Shown: one piece after another, positions 40,901 through 54,969 of the stretch
Layout of the letters: every line of letters starts with the position of its first letter
How positions within the stretch are numbered: position 1 is the stretch's first letter
Source: Triatoma infestans
Lineage: Eukaryota; Arthropoda; Insecta; Hemiptera; Reduviidae
Direction of reading: 5' to 3'
NCBI GenBank assembly: GCA_011037195.1
Contig: JAAEAF010003081.1
Location: forward strand, 82,436-146,435
DNA: 64,000 nucleotides
Made by a program: the position numbers and the translations under genes
Notes under the pieces: model-generated
Told to the model about the DNA's origin: nothing
Databases searched by the model: none
The model's input: the letters and a program-made list of their open reading frames with translations, nothing else

Positions 40901-43900
40901 AGTTTCGTAATCTATTTTTAAATTTAATTGACCAAGTCTTAATGATAATGAAGTTTATATCAAAATGTGTGGACAGACTGTAACTTAAAGGCGGCCAGAT
41001 CTCATAAAAATTTTCTTATCATGATTTCACGATTGAAAATTTTAAAGATATAAATTTATTTTTACTGCTATATAATGGATTAAACAGTCCTCTGATGAGG
41101 AATTTCACCTTGGGAGGCAATTAGCGCTGAGATTTCATGCTGCCAAAAACCAGCCACATCATGCTACGTTTGTCTCCAGCGACTTCTGTCACACCTACAG
41201 AGAATGAGCAACAATCTTCAAGATATCTAAAATTCTATACGATTTGGGCAATCTCAGGGCTATACTGAGTTCAAAACCAATAACCAAGAGTCCAAATCAA
41301 TTAGAGAAAGCACAACAATCGTTCAAGAAGTCTGTCTGCAAGCGACCTACAAGAGCCTAAATGAATTATGGAGAAGTGTACAAGGCAAAAAATTACTTCA
41401 AGCAACTGCAAATTACAAGCAATCAACAGTCTTCATTAAGCTACCTGCCAAAAGGCGCCTTTTACTACACAAAGTGTCTCATCAAGCTAGCCAAATAAGC
41501 TAACGAATCGACCGTTAGAACATGCAAAGCTATCTAACTAGTCCAACGTCATCAATTTATATCATCAACATCAACAAACACTCGTCGCTCGGTCACTCTA
41601 ACCTCTCTCTTGTATACGCTTTCTCTTCTCAAAGTACATAAACATTCCTTGTATAAAAGTTGCATGTAGTAAGTTGTGTGCATAATCATTTTCAGCATCA
41701 ACTTTCTTTGCAAGAGTACCAACGGATTTTTTCAACATGAAAGTAAAATACATATACGATAAGAAATAAACGTTCAAATATTTCTTGCTGCACACTAAGC
41801 AAAACTTAATAATTACTACAAGTCTATTTGCTTCAAATTTGTTAACTGCAGGTAACTGACAAATAATCTTCAAAGGAAAAATATAAACAATATACAGTAT
41901 AAACTTAGCCTTCAAATTAAATTGGTCAAAAAGTCTTAAAGTAACCATCAGTAGACTTAAGGCAAATTGTTAACAGGTTTCACACTATTTCCCTTTCTGT
42001 CTTTCTGTCACCCTCTCTCTCACCCGCACACACTCCAATAAATGTCCAAACTAATGTAGCTTCTAGATATGATACATTTCCTAACGAGACCTCAATTTCT
42101 ATGTAAAAGAAAGTTAAAAGCCATCCATAAAGTATCGACTAGTTCGTGGTGAGTTAGTGAATTATGGGTAATATTGATCAACAGCTGTGCATGTGTTTGG
42201 AAACGTTGCAGCTTCCAATTTTTATTGAGCTCTTAAAAAAACCAGTTTCGGAAAGCCCTATGACGAGTGCATGGGGCCTATGTATGTGCATTTTAACTCA
42301 CAAAGATCGATAAATTATAGCCTACTTCAGCCTGTAGAAGTCCTGCTCCAACGGAACTTAGTCAACCAATCAAAGCATGATGGAAGTTGAAATTCACAAA
42401 CCACTGTGTGCTTTCTACCGTGATATGTACCATATAGATTCTAAATCACATACAGTTATTTTATGCCAAAAACCTATTATTCCTTCTAAAATAAATATAC
42501 ATTTCGTACAATAAAAATTGTGAACAATGATGGCAATTTCGAATCATTTTTGGCATGGCTGTCTACATTCATAATAGCACCTTGCTGTCTTTTAATTTTC
42601 ATAATAGATTATTTCATAGGAATAAAGTTTCATTAGGATTACATTTATCGATTACGGAATGTTTACGAATAGTATGTCTAAAATAATACGTTAATTGGGC
42701 AAACAACCCTAATATCCTACAATCAAGTAAATATGGCAGTGTATTTTAATGCCATAAATTCTGACTGCTTATTTTTTTAAATTATCTATTTTAATATTAA
42801 AATAACATCCAGCAGATGATCTTTTATTGCTACGATTTAATTATTAATAATTATTTCTTCTTTACAGTTGCTTCCATTCTCCTTTTTATATTAATTCTGG
42901 CCCATTGACATTCTTTGTTCTTGAACTTTCTTTCCAAGTCATAATCTCCGTTATGCAAAAATGAAATGCGTTTATAACGTCTCTTCATAACCTTTTTTTC
43001 TTCGTGCGTGTTTATGATGATGTGTTCATATTATTATACAAAATGATCTTTTATTTATATTTGCATAAGTCTGTAATTTGTTGAATTTAAATAAGTTATT
43101 TTTTTTTTTTTTTTTGTGAAGTGCCGACAGGAGAGCAAATTAATCTTCACTCTTCAATTTAATGCCAACATGCTCTCTTTGAAAGAGAGAGAGATTCTCT
43201 TGTTGTATATTAAATTTGTTCCTTTCTCTTATTGATGTAAGAGAAATTGTAGCGATCGCGCCAACTTTTGGAATTTGAGTGAATATTCTGTAGGTGTATG
43301 TGTGTGTTTCAGTAAACAAAATATCTCAAAAATTAATTGAAAATGAAACCATCGCATCCAACAAAAGTCCATCAACCGAAAGTGCAGTTTTCCTAAGAAA
43401 ATGTTGTCAATAATTTTTTCTAAACTTGTTATTTCAACTTTTATACACATACTTAAATGCTTATTATTTTTATTTGAAGCATTTTTCCAAAAAAAAAAAA
43501 AAAAAAAAAAAAAAACAATTAATTTTTGCGAGGTTTTGGGAAAACATCAAGATTAAGTTTTCCTCTAAATTGCCACTTCAGCACAATGTATGGTTCTAAA
43601 CATATTTTAATAAGAAATATCGAATTTTATTATTAATATCCTACTTATTCGATTAATTTATAATATCGATATATTCGATATTCGATTTATTATAATATCG
43701 TATTAATATCATACTTATTATTAATATCGTATTTTAATAATAAACATCGTTAGATTTGCAAATGTTAAGAAAAATCTGTAAAATGAAAATTTACTTTACA
43801 ATTCAGCAAATCTACAATCTTTATATTATAAATCGGAAGGTTTTTGAGTTTTTTGAATTTTCTTAAAACCGGTAATAACGTTTAATATTCTTTATCCTCG

Positions 43901-44445
43901 GGATTCTAACTGCACAAACCACATAAATGTATCTCTTTCTTTGGAACATGTTATTCCCGAAAAATGGAATTTGCAACTGAATAAAAAATTTGTAATTTTT
44001 AAGGCCACTTCAGCAAGTGTTCATTCACGCTATTGGCTGGCTGCCTGAAATTGGCGACCGATAAAGATAAAATTATATTTATTTATAAATCTGATATGTT
44101 ATTTTTTTGTTTTTCAATAAAATCCAGTTAGGCAACTAGGAATGATAAGCTCTGCAAAAAACAAGACATTGGCAATATACCGAACACTTTACCCTCACAT
44201 AAAAGTAGGAATGTTCTTTTCTTTAATTCCCAGTTGATTCAGGACACCGTGAATAATATAATATAATATTTGCTGCATCTATGAGATTATATTCTGGTAA
44301 GAAAACGCGCAGTACCTTGTTGCAGGTTTAAAAAGCTCTAAAAAGAGCTACGAATCAACGTGGAAATCAAGATAGCTTACTCTGGAGAACTCTAGACATT
44401 ACCACTGGCAAAATTTCTGAGTTGTGCTTCACCTTATACTAAAAT
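40901..44445. other. no gene seen; mixed old repeats
   Basis: 41080-41640 is less AT-rich with weak similarity to 30114-30330. A minus-strand ACTTTCTC-family piece is near 43210-43450 (TCTCTTATTGATGTAAGAGA at its edge). An A27-type run lies near 43489-43515. Nearby, 43620-43740 is built of ATATTCGAT/TAATATCGTATT phrases. No coding region. Confidence 0.4.
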
Positions 44446-44690
44446 AGCTTTGGTCAGAACAGGATATCGGTAGAAAAGCTTAGGCTATTTTCTTTTAAGG
44501 TTATGGTCTCATATATTCGGACTGCTGTGAATCTTAGGTGGGTTAGAACCTAGTCTGGAAACTTGTTCTGGACCTGGTTGTTATTATTACTCTTTAGGGT
44601 AGCTATAAGGGTCCAGAGAGTCTTTGGATAGCGTACGGTTTTGGTTACTATCCCCACTACTGAATAATAATGATAATAATAAATAAGCTT
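44446..44690 (+). pseudogene. LOA-like LINE, 3'-end fragment
   Basis: Corresponds to 40170-40414 of the family: AAAAGCTTAGGCTATTTTC, GTGAATCTTAGGTGGGTTAG, TCTTTGGATAGCGTACGG and an (AAT)n-type tail near 44665-44690. Clearly diverged; no target duplication identified. Confidence 0.7.
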
Positions 44691-47029
44691 ACAGGATTAC
44701 TCTGATACATTTTCAGATTTAGAAGCATCTGGAAAAAGCTGGGATAAGATGGCGCCTGCATATTATAAGGGGAGTAGAAGGAGTCTGCTGATGGACTGCG
44801 ATACTGTAATCCATAAAAGATTTGTCTATCTTTCATAAGCTTGGAATCTAGGGGTATTGGAGAAGGCGATAACCTTCCTGAGGGAGGTTTAAAAGACCTT
44901 AGTCTGGTTCCAGTAGGGGAGCATAAAGTTCGCTAATTAAATTAGCCTGTCTATTTTAAATAAATAAATAAATACATATATTCCCCCAAAAAATAAATAA
45001 ATATTTCTTAAAAAAATATATGCAGCACACTTGTTCATTTTGTATTCTTATATACCTACATCTAAGGGTAGAAATACTACCCATTTCTACACTTTTATCG
45101 CCTGGTGATACCGATATTTTTCATGCTCGATCTCTGTTCTAAGTATGAGTTGTTATTTTTAATGTACAAGTAAAGTAATTCTTGCAATTAGAATGAATTT
45201 AATTGCTTAAATAAAAATAGGCAGGCTCCTTAGTTCGGTTATAATCAATTACTGCCGATAAGTGAGGAACCATACATTAATTTTTCTTACCTTTAATCAT
45301 ACGAAATTTCAATCTTCATATTACAGCTTATTACTGCATGTATTGTGAAAATAACTCAATTATTCATAAAAATCTATAATCAAGTGTAAAATATATATAC
45401 AAAAAATTCAAAATTGATATATTAATTTTAAAAAATTATACGTTTTTATTTTACAAGTTTAAGGCAAAGACACTGAATAAGTAATTTTATATGTGTGTAG
45501 ATAATCTTTTTTATGTGTAAAAGATTAACATTAATATACACACAATACATGTTTTTATATAAATACTTAATATACAAAGAGTTACTACAATTATATGTTA
45601 GGTTTAGTATATAATTTGGATTTACTTGTGAGTTGAACATGCGCCATATTGGCTGTTGCATGCAGCATCTTTACTAAATATATAATTGCCGTATCGAAAA
45701 GAAAGTGAGATATCACAAAATGAATATAATTGGCCGCCTATGGAGTTTGAAGGTGAATTTAAAGGAAATAATCTGTAGAAGAGAATGAGTATAGAAAGAA
45801 GATTATGAAAAGAATGAACGGGTCAACTAAAAGAATCAAGATATATCGACACGTATACAAAGAGGTCATGGCCACCAAAATGAATGTCAGGAAGAAATTC
45901 AGCCGCATTATTAAAACTCCGCCTTAGCTTTTAAAAATAACCATTATTTTAGAAATAATATTGAACTGCAATGCTCGTCTTTTATTTCGGCAAGAGAGCA
46001 TCAATTAAGAAAAATTGCATAATATTTTAGAATTTGAAAAGAATTTTAGATTGAAATTATTTTCTTGCTGAGTTGAAAAATAATCGTATTTATTGATATA
46101 AATTAACGTTAACGTCGATCGATTTTTTTACTGAAGGAATATAAACTTGAAATCATACTATACAGAAAGAATTGGTTTAAAAAGGCCTGATTAATTTTAC
46201 TATTTCATATTTGAGGATAACTAACAAATAAGTGCTTATTTTCTACATAAAATGTCGATTTCATAGCTTAGAAAATAATTTGGATAAACCTATATTCCGA
46301 GTGAAAAAGAAATTACATGAGAATGACATAATGATAATTTTTAAAACATTTAATAGTAGAATGGATTGACTCTGTTGTTGAGCAAAGCATTCAAGCAAGT
46401 ATAGAAACCGCCACTGCAATGTGGATCGGACTATCCACTTGCAAACAGACTTCTCTTCCACCAAAAATGTCTCAAAATTATCCGCAAGAAGACTCTCAAG
46501 TATCGGACAAATCTTCTTTCTGAAACATTCACATGTCCTTCTCTTATCGCAATTATTACATTTCTATTGATTGACAAATTTTCAATGGTACTTCATTATC
46601 TACAAATATAGATGAAGCAGAATACTTATTGGCTTCTTGGTGAAAATAGCTGATGTTGTTCAGAAAGCGGACGCCTCTTGTATCTTCTTTGACAGTGTTT
46701 TGCTGGATATTTGTTGTTTAATACGATATAACGTTTTTTTTTTTGTCAATTATTGTATCTCAATATTTGACTTTTGCTCTTAAATCGTTTTGTTTCATCT
46801 CCATTAAACCTAATGTTCTAATTCTATTTTCTACCCCTCTAAGTTTAATCATACTTTTGTCATGGGTTTGACTGAATTATTCAAAGTGGAAGGACTGTGA
46901 GTTTTTGCAAAACGAAGAAACAAGGTAGAATGTGGAACATCAAGGGCTCTTCTAGATTCATATTTTGTGAATTTATAGATTGTTGTAGGGGATATTGCAC
47001 TTCGACTTAAAAGAGCTATTGTGCCCCCT
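44691..47029. other. no gene seen
   Basis: 44730-44940 is moderately GC-balanced and may be an unrecognised repeat (GGCGATAACCTTCCTGAGGG). The rest is AT-rich without coding signal. Confidence 0.35.
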
Positions 47030-47132
47030 TCCCCGGAGCCTTAGAGAAAATCTAAGGGCAGCATGCTGGATTTGAACTCGGGACCTCCGCGATGCTAGTC
47101 TAGCGCGCTTACCACTGAGCTAATCCCTTCCT
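47030..47132 (-). mobile_element. tRNA-derived SINE, head-only copy
   Basis: The minus strand starts GGAAGGGATTAGCTCAGTGG (A box) and carries GAGTTCAAATCC (B box), followed by AGCATGCTGCCCTTAGATTT. The SINE body and 3' tail are missing apart from a short GGCTCCGGGG junction, so it suffered an internal or 3' deletion. The head could be mistaken for a tRNA gene, but it continues into SINE sequence. Confidence 0.8.
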
Positions 47133-49689
47133 TCTCCCTTGGCTTACGCCAATTAACAGGGACGGAGACCCTAATTTGTGTACTATGTTTGTCCTTGTCT
47201 GTAAAGAGTACAGTGCATGTAGTTTAAGTGTATTGTGTACTGTTCTGACGAAGTGCATGGAGTACTGAGCTGTGGTAACCCGTGGGGGAGCAACAGGTAC
47301 CCCTTGCGGGCATTGTGTGAATTTATGTGGTGCCAACGGTGAATTTATGCCGCACGGGACATATTCGAGCAAATAATGCTGGATATTACTATGTTTCATC
47401 CTCTGTGGTGTAGTTTTTAGTTTATTTATGAACTGGTACTAAAATAATATAGAGAATTCCAACTACAAAAATAGGTGGCATCTGCTTTATGAACAAGACC
47501 TTCAATGAATGGTTACTTGACTGCACAATGGGTTGCGATGCTTCTGTGAAGCTCCACGAAAAATTTGTACCAGACAAAATCTCAAGAAACCCCTTAAAAT
47601 ATTTTTGTTTGTTAATAAATTTCAAATAAAACTGATACATTTAACTAGTATAGAAAGATTAGATGGACAGATAGGAATGTATTTATTTGAAAAAATGTTT
47701 ACTGTAGGAATTTAAGTAAGTGTAATTAAAGGCAGGAGTATGTGGTATGAGACGATGTTGATGGTTTTTGCTGGATATCTCACAGTGATAATGGTTCGCT
47801 TTTTTGCATGATATTATGGCTGATGGCGAAATGCTAATGCCAAAAAAAAAAACATATTCAAGTAGCTTAAAATAAATTCAATGATTCAACTTAAGGGGTA
47901 TTGTGCGGTGCTTAAAAAACATTAGAACCTTCATAAAAACAAGACTTGAAAACTAGTTTGAAGTAAAATAATTTTTTTTAATTATAAAGAAAAAGAACTT
48001 TTACATTTAAAAAAAAAAAAAAAAATCAGGGTTCATTAAGAACCACGACGTACACTGTAGACTTTTTCACTTGATTTTTCTTCTTTTTTTTTTTTTTTTT
48101 AAAAAAAAAGCTAACTAGAAGTAGAAATGTCGCAGTGAAAGGAATAACTTTTTACTATTATTATATTGTCACCAGACACATGGTAAGAATTAACAAAGTG
48201 ACATACATATTTTTCAACACTACATAACAAACCCAAATTGGAAGGGAACACTGTAAGGAAATCTTCTCCTTCCAGTATTGGTAAATAGACTTGACTACTT
48301 CCATCTAGTGTTAGTTAAGGGAATCCTTTAGGTCTACAATTAGTTTGGGCCCAACAAACCTCAGCAACCCAAGTCTTGATTATTAACGTCAATCAAGAGT
48401 TGATGATTCATTTACCACGTGGCTAGACAACTAAGGTCGCCTATTAGGGGCCATCCTTATCATCACTCAATATTTCTTTTTATATCTTTTTATATTTATA
48501 TTATTTTAGTTTTTTTTTGTTGACGCCACCATAATACTGTTATTTTTTTCAAACTATTTTTATTTTCTTTAAAAAAAAAAACAACATTATGTAGGCTGTT
48601 ATGTTTTGATGAAGTTTAAAACGAACTATGAAATAAATAAAAACTTTAACGATTTGGAGAAAACGTTCATAAACTGTCTTATGAGAAAATTGAATTTCAA
48701 GACATAAAAAGGGTATAAGATTTACAACATTCTATCCCTCCGTCATTATTACGCCTTACTTTGAAACAATCTAATAATAAATTAATAAAAAAAATAAACT
48801 ACGTAAATTATTGGGGTTCTCTGAATGGCCAGCCCCACTTCTTCAGACATCTTGGCATAGCAGTGTAATAAAACAAACACAAATATTACATCCTCTTACT
48901 CCTGGTCAAAGAAAGTATATAAAATGAAAAAAAAAAACACACGAAATTCAAACTTGGTAGTCCGATTCCCCATATACCATCGAAGGCACAACAGAAAGTC
49001 TTCAGGCAAAATCCATCAACTAGAAGAATGTGTGATACTTTAGAGAATTTTCTTTTTTTAAGTTTTTGGCGATTTTTCCGAAAACAGCTTCAACGATTAT
49101 CTTTAAACTTTGTATACTATTTCATAGATAAATAACTAACACTTTTCTTTTTTATATATTTTTCTGGGATTGATTTTTGGAGTGATTCAGGGGTTATAAG
49201 TAGCCCTAAACTTTCCCCCATAAATTACCACTTGAATACTATGTATGGATTACGCTTTACAGCGTACTGAAATGGGAACTGAGAGAAAAGCTTAACGTCA
49301 ATACTTTTCCCAAAAGCCGCCAAAAATCAATTTTCCCGGGAAAATGTAACAAACAGAACTCTCATAACTATTAATGTGACATAAGACATAATTTATTGTT
49401 TTTTGAGATTTACATATCTCCTAACAAGGAGTTGGTGGTGAGTACAAACAATAATTAAACAAAATCAAAATAAAAAACTACTGGACGAAAAAGTAAATAC
49501 AGCAACAAAAACAAATACAAATGCATATTATTGAAAATAAATCTAAGCTGCCAATAAATAAACCAAAAATCACAATACTTCTTGGATAGTTAAGTCAGAT
49601 AAAAGTACAGTTTTGTTTAAGACAATAAACTAAATTCACGACTCTCTATTCGGTTAATATGAACGATCTAAGCTTTAAAGTGGATATTA
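47133..49689. other. no gene seen; possible degraded LINE 5' end
   Basis: 47140-47400 is GC-balanced sequence with an open minus-strand frame but no domain. Near 48798-48850, AATAAACTA followed by CCCACTTCTTCAGACATCTTGGC resembles the I-clade LINE 5' end at 17770-17828. ACTTTCTC-family pieces occur at about 49000-49400 in minus orientation. Confidence 0.35.
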
Positions 49690-50250
49690 TGCTATAATAA
49701 TATAAATTATTCAAATGCTCCAAGTATTAGAAATACACAAAATATTTCCCATATTAACTTGTTCTGACCGTATTCTATTAATATAATTATTTAAATACTT
49801 TATACGGTAACAATTTTGTATACTGGGCAATCTAATAAAAAAATGCATTAAATTTTCCGGTTTTTTGCAATTTACAAATTGCACAATTTTCCTTAGTTTC
49901 AAACTTCTATATATTTCCTTTAAAATATATAATCTAAAGAAATTTTCACCTAAAATTCTTAATTGACTTATCCCAGTATTCGTTTATGCAAATTACATTG
50001 AATTTTTGTAAATAGCTTTCACTCAGGCCTAGCATACTTATGTATCTATAACTCCTGTTATATTTCGAATTAAAAACTGATTCCACATCCTGAATGATAT
50101 GATGATTTACATATTTCTCAAGAATATTAAGATAGTTCTTTTCTATTGATATCGCTATTTTCGCAGTAAAGAATATATGCCTACAATGGACAATTTATCT
50201 TTTAACTGGCTATACCAATTATAATGTATTATGACCATCTATATAATAAT
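49690..50250 (-). pseudogene. unclassified LINE, C-terminal zinc-knuckle fragment
   Basis: Minus-strand frames give ENCAICKLQK and, in the adjacent frame, KKPENLMHFFIRLPSIQ then YLNNYINRIRSEQVNMGNIL. A CxxC...ENxxHFxxxCP...L-type C-terminus is usual in LINE proteins lacking RNase H and would fit the family at 7320-8110. Frameshifted and incomplete. Confidence 0.45.
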
Positions 50251-50399
50251 ACTTCCACTCTTTTAATGCATAATTTTGGCAACCTATAAGAGGGCATTTC
50301 AATTATTTTACACAACCAATTAATCATACGCTTAATTACTTTTATTTCTATATCATAGGTATTAATGTGTGTAAATATTATATGAAATTTAAACTAAAA

Positions 50400-51345
50400 T
50401 TATTTGAGCTGTTTTCTAGAAAATCGCAAAAATTGGAGAAAAAAAAGTTGAGTAAAATCGCATTTCCGGTTCATGGATTTCCCGAAACCTTCTGTTAGAT
50501 GCGGCGGTAGTATTTAAACGGAATACTAAGTTTTAGCTTCCTACGATTTTTTATTTTTGAGATATATTTTGTTAAAACACGCGCGTGCGCACGTTATGTA
50601 TATACACCATTGTAATGTGATGGTGTGTGATGTGTATAGGTAGCTTGTGGCGTGAGCGTTTTAGCGAAAAGGGCTTGTATGTATATACGGTTAAGAGAGA
50701 AGTATTATTAATAATTAAGAGATCCACACTGCTTTTATAAATACATATATTATTCTTTAAGCAAGTTTAAGTATATTACAATGTCACACTGTATCTTAAT
50801 AAAATAACGTTTATCTAGAATAAAGGCAAATACCTATCATTGGCACTGAGCGATTCCTGAAGTAGTGTTTCGATGCACTAGTGTTTCGAAGTAGTGTTCC
50901 ACTTTGATTTCTAGCACAAGTCTAACTGTTCTTTTTTGAACTGAACTATTTGAAAGCTGATGGCTCTCTCTATTCTTTGGAATTGCTCTCTCTCTGGCGG
51001 GGGAATTTTCTTGTACAAAGAATTACCCTAACGGGATTTTGCCTTTGTTTCTCTATTAGCAATGACCAGATTTAATATACCTGGTTCTAAAATACACTCT
51101 TTTTGAAGTTAAATTCACAGTCTAATATATTAACAAAATTAGATAAATTATTTTTCATTTCGTTCTTCCACTACACCATATAAAATGGTGTATATATATA
51201 TATACCATTTTACTAAAAACATCTTTATCGTTCCTCAAAACATATATTTCCGATGAAAACTCAATTTTAAAAATTTGAAATGATGTAATATCCCCCCCCC
51301 CAATATATATGTGTGTGTATATTTTTTTTCGTTACTTCTACATTC
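50400..51345 (+). repeat. ACTTTCTC repeat family copy split by a solo LTR
   Basis: Left part has TCGCATTTCCGGTTCATGGA and TTTAAACGGAATACTAAGTT; right part has ACATATATTTCCGATGAAAA. The LTR at 50611-51175 with its CCAT duplication sits between. Confidence 0.6.
50611..51175 (+). mobile_element. solo LTR, family 2
   Basis: Flanked by CCAT at 50607-50610 and 51176-51179. Begins TGTAATGTGATGG and ends TCTTCCACTACA. The same TGTAATG and TTCCACTACA termini occur in family 1, so the two families are related. TTTATAAATA near 50735 and AATAAAATAA near 50800 are candidate TATA and polyadenylation signals. No internal region remains. Confidence 0.88.
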
Positions 51346-53799
51346 ACCGTGCAAGATATTACATGTACTTCAAAAGTATTACTAAATAAATTTGCATTAC
51401 ATATCTTTTTTAAATAAATAAGAAACTAAACAAATAAGAAAATTTATAAACATATTATAACTAGAAAACAAATTAATCTTGATGCACCTTATCAATATCT
51501 AGTTTATTAACATATTGATATAATAAAATGCTTAGATCTCAATTAGTAAGTAATTCAGTCTTATCCTGGGAGCCACCTGAAACCTTTCAAGATAATACTT
51601 TGCATAATATAAGCACGTTCATTTTCAAATAATATCCTACTACACTCAAACAGAGTGTGTGGCCAAGTTTGCTAAAATAATAGAGGAATCATACTGGCAT
51701 ATTAAGGACAATAAAAACGATGAAGGTGTATGCCTGGTCCTTTATATCCACGTCCGGGATAGTACTTGAGTTGTTTTGTTAAATTAATAATTATTACAAC
51801 CGAGTTCAACCTAACAGTAGGAAAGTACAGCTTTTTACTGGAACCATGATCGTGGCTTGCTGTTCATTGAGTTGTTTATGTTCTGTTGAACTTTCATTTA
51901 TCAGAAATGATTTTATATAGATCAATATAAGCTAGTTAGTCGAACATACGACAGAGATATACTATTACCCTTGAAAAGCTTCCTTTGCCAGAATGTCAGC
52001 CATTTACCATTTCCTATATTACCAACATGTGCTTTAAAATTTACTTAATTTTAACATTTAGTAACTGTTAATAAGTTGAACCAAGTATTGACGAACTTTT
52101 TCCAAACTTTAGAGAATTCGAATGGTAATATTAAGAAATATTTTCGTGTTTTTTTTTTTAATTTTCGATTTTTTTTTTTTTTGGAAAACGGCTTCAACAA
52201 TTTTTCATTAGCTTGATTATAAATTAACTACATATATAAGGGGGTTTTTATTGAAAATTGGAGGAATACTGAAACATCAAGCTCCTCCAATGGCAAAATA
52301 TAATGTCCGGTAAAGAATGGTAAATAAAATATTTACTTGGTAAACAAACAATAATGTTTTATTTTATCTTTTATGGAATTTGTAAATTATAAACTGTCAG
52401 AAATGTAGTAAGAGTAAATCATGTATAAAATCGTATTAGTAATTCATAGAAAAAAAAATAAATATTTTTGATGTAGTTGCAGTTCAGTGACTAAACATAG
52501 AAAACTACAGAACTTCAAGCCAGTGACAACTAGAATGCCACTAAACAGAGCTAAATATTCATTTAAAGATTGTTCCGACTGTGTGTGTTGCAATTGACAT
52601 CTGTCTTGCATTGGATCCGTTTGTAGCAACTGGTACACACCACCCAGCGTCATCTGTTTCTACTTATTCTTCAACTGATAAACGTCAATTGACGTTAATG
52701 GACTTAATTGTAGTATATGCCTTCATTTATGTAAACAGTAAAGAAAAAAAACAACCATCATTTATACTTTGGCTCACTACCATAATTATTACATAAGAAA
52801 CCCATTTATACTTTCAAAATATAAAAATTTCATTTAAAAAAAGACAAAAACTTAAAACAATAAACAATTTATTGACATAAAAATGTATTACCAACATTTT
52901 ATAGTATAACTTTTTTTTTAAGATGTGATTGAAATATTTTATATTAATATTATTTTTGTTTTGTTTTTTTATTTATTTTTAAATTCCAATTTCTCCAATA
53001 AAACGGCTTCTTTAAAGGCCATTAAGAACAGAAAACATTTTTTTTTTTTTTTTTTTTTACTTCACTTTATTTAGACCTACATTTTTGAAATGTCACGACA
53101 TTCAATGAATGTGCCAAACTTTCGAAATACTCTACATATCTAAGTAAAACTTGCATTACATTTCATGTAAGTAGAACGTGTGTAATTAATTTGATTTCTA
53201 ACATTTATGCTACTTTTTTTATTTTTTATTATAGTACTTTATTCTAATTTAAAAGTAGAGAATATTGAAAGTTTTGGTAGAAAGTAAGTATATTAACATT
53301 ATACCTGATTATTTTTGAATGAAATTAAAATTGACCATTTTTGAATTGAAATTTTATTCTAGATAAATAATACTTTGTCAATAATACTTTCAATAATAAT
53401 TTGTCAATTATTCCACTAAAGTCAGTAGCTAAATTTCTACTTTTAATCTATAGAGATTAATAAAAGTGAAAAATGTTGCCTACTTTCAATTATACAAATA
53501 TTAAGTTTTGGATAAAATTTCTAAGATTACATTTATAGTATTAAAGTAAAAAAAAAGAATTTTCTTAAACATTTGAATTAATGTTTTTAAAATAAATTTT
53601 ATAATATATTAAATATAAGAAAACATAAATCATTAAAATATAATCTTATATATTAAAAAGTTCCAATATGCCTTTAAACATTCAAAATATATTTTATTTA
53701 AAATTGTAACATAACCAGACAGAAATGACAATTTTCCAAACTTCGGTAGATTCTGTAGTTAGATGATGTCAAATAATCAAAAAATTCTAACTTGGAAAT
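51346..53799. other. AT-rich stretch, no gene seen
   Basis: Homopolymer runs near 52148, 52169 and 53038-53058; degraded repeats. No coding signal in either strand. Confidence 0.4.
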
Positions 53800-54545
53800 A
53801 GGGTTGTTGCGGAGCCAGCGGCATTTTAGCCACCTAGGAGGGTTGTTTGGGATAGTTAGGGAAGATAGTTTTCGGACAGGGGCTTTAGGGATGGTTGGAC
53901 AAAAGGGATTTTGAGATCAGTGTGAGTGCTAGGTTGGAAACATAGAATGGATCATTGATAATTCTTCTGACGATCCGGGATTGGAAATAACGGATGCGAT
54001 AGAAGTTGGAAAAACTTTGATTAAACCCAAAGCTCGTATCCGTAAGTCCAAACTAGTGGTGTAGGTAAGTCTTTTGTTTTCAAGGGAAAGTCTAGAGCGT
54101 CGGTCAAGTAGCCTCGAAAGAAGTTTCTATCGTCTGTTGAGTTCAAGTCTTTTTAATCTTGTGAGTGAATTCCAAGTGAGACTTTTATCAATCCTAATAT
54201 CGGATTTTGTTATCTGTAGGTTTTATGGTGCCATGGAAGAGGTTGGGAAGAAGAGTATCGTGTCTTAGAGTGAAGGATATACACTTGTTTTTGGTGGGAT
54301 TTATCTTTATTCTTCACCTGATAAGCCAAGCTTGCAGTAGAGAGATGTTATGGGATTGTAGGGCATGGGATGGGAAAACACCATCGGGATTAGAGCTATA
54401 ATATACGTGTCAACATAGGAGTGAAGGATTGTTTCTGGGTGGGAAGGGATATTTGCAGTATAAATAATGTTGCAGGAAGTGGAGCGTGGACACTGGTGGT
54501 GGACATAAAATGTCCTTGGGTACATTTTATCGGGAAGGAAGAAGA
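53800..54545 (-). pseudogene. Jockey-like LINE, RT palm-to-thumb fragment
   Basis: Minus-strand translation in shifting frames gives IIYTANIPSHPETILHSYVD (region of RT motif C, YADD degraded to YVDT), RIKINPTKNKCISFTLRHDT, PTDNKIRY and then KSLTWNS...RLKRLELNRR, RLSLENKRL and FYVSNL. This order (KINPTKS..., DxxLTWxxH, KRKxLNxRYR, NKLxIYK, WYVSNxTLH) is diagnostic of Jockey-clade ORF2 as I know it. Several frameshifts and stops; the catalytic motif is mutated. Higher G+C than the flanking DNA. Confidence 0.8.
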
Positions 54546-54969
54546 TCTGGATGAGCCAGAACGAACCCAGAAGGAATGATCAGATAGATAATATGATTAT
54601 AGGATCATATATTTCTATTAAATAACATATTCTCACTAAAAGTTTCAAACAAAAATGATACCTTTTTTTTATGATTATTTAGTTTACCCAATCCCTTGGG
54701 CTTTAGTGTACTGGGCTAGTGCATTCGCCTTTGGTGCCAGATTTCAGAGTTGATTCTTGTCAAGACACAAGCTCTGCTGACGTAGCATCTTGAAAAACAT
54801 TGGGAAACTACAGTTAGTAAGGATACCTAACTCGCTAGTTAGCGAAGACCAATACTAAAAGGTGGTGGGAACCGCGTCTTGCTTACCACATGAACGCCCC
54901 AACAATAAGCGCCGTTGGGCCTTTCATGGGCGGATGAAAAAATAAGGAAAAATAAAAAAAAAAATAACA
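54546..54969. other. possible SINE-like or tRNA-like relic
   Basis: 54690-54945 is GC-balanced and bounded by AT-rich DNA. TAGTGTACTGGGCTAGTGC and GAGTTGATTCTTG are loosely A- and B-box-like, but no second copy was recognised in the window. Confidence 0.3.

Noticed and set aside
47060..47132. tRNA gene on the minus strand
   Set aside because: A and B boxes are present but the segment continues into SINE sequence and does not close an acceptor stem in the normal way.
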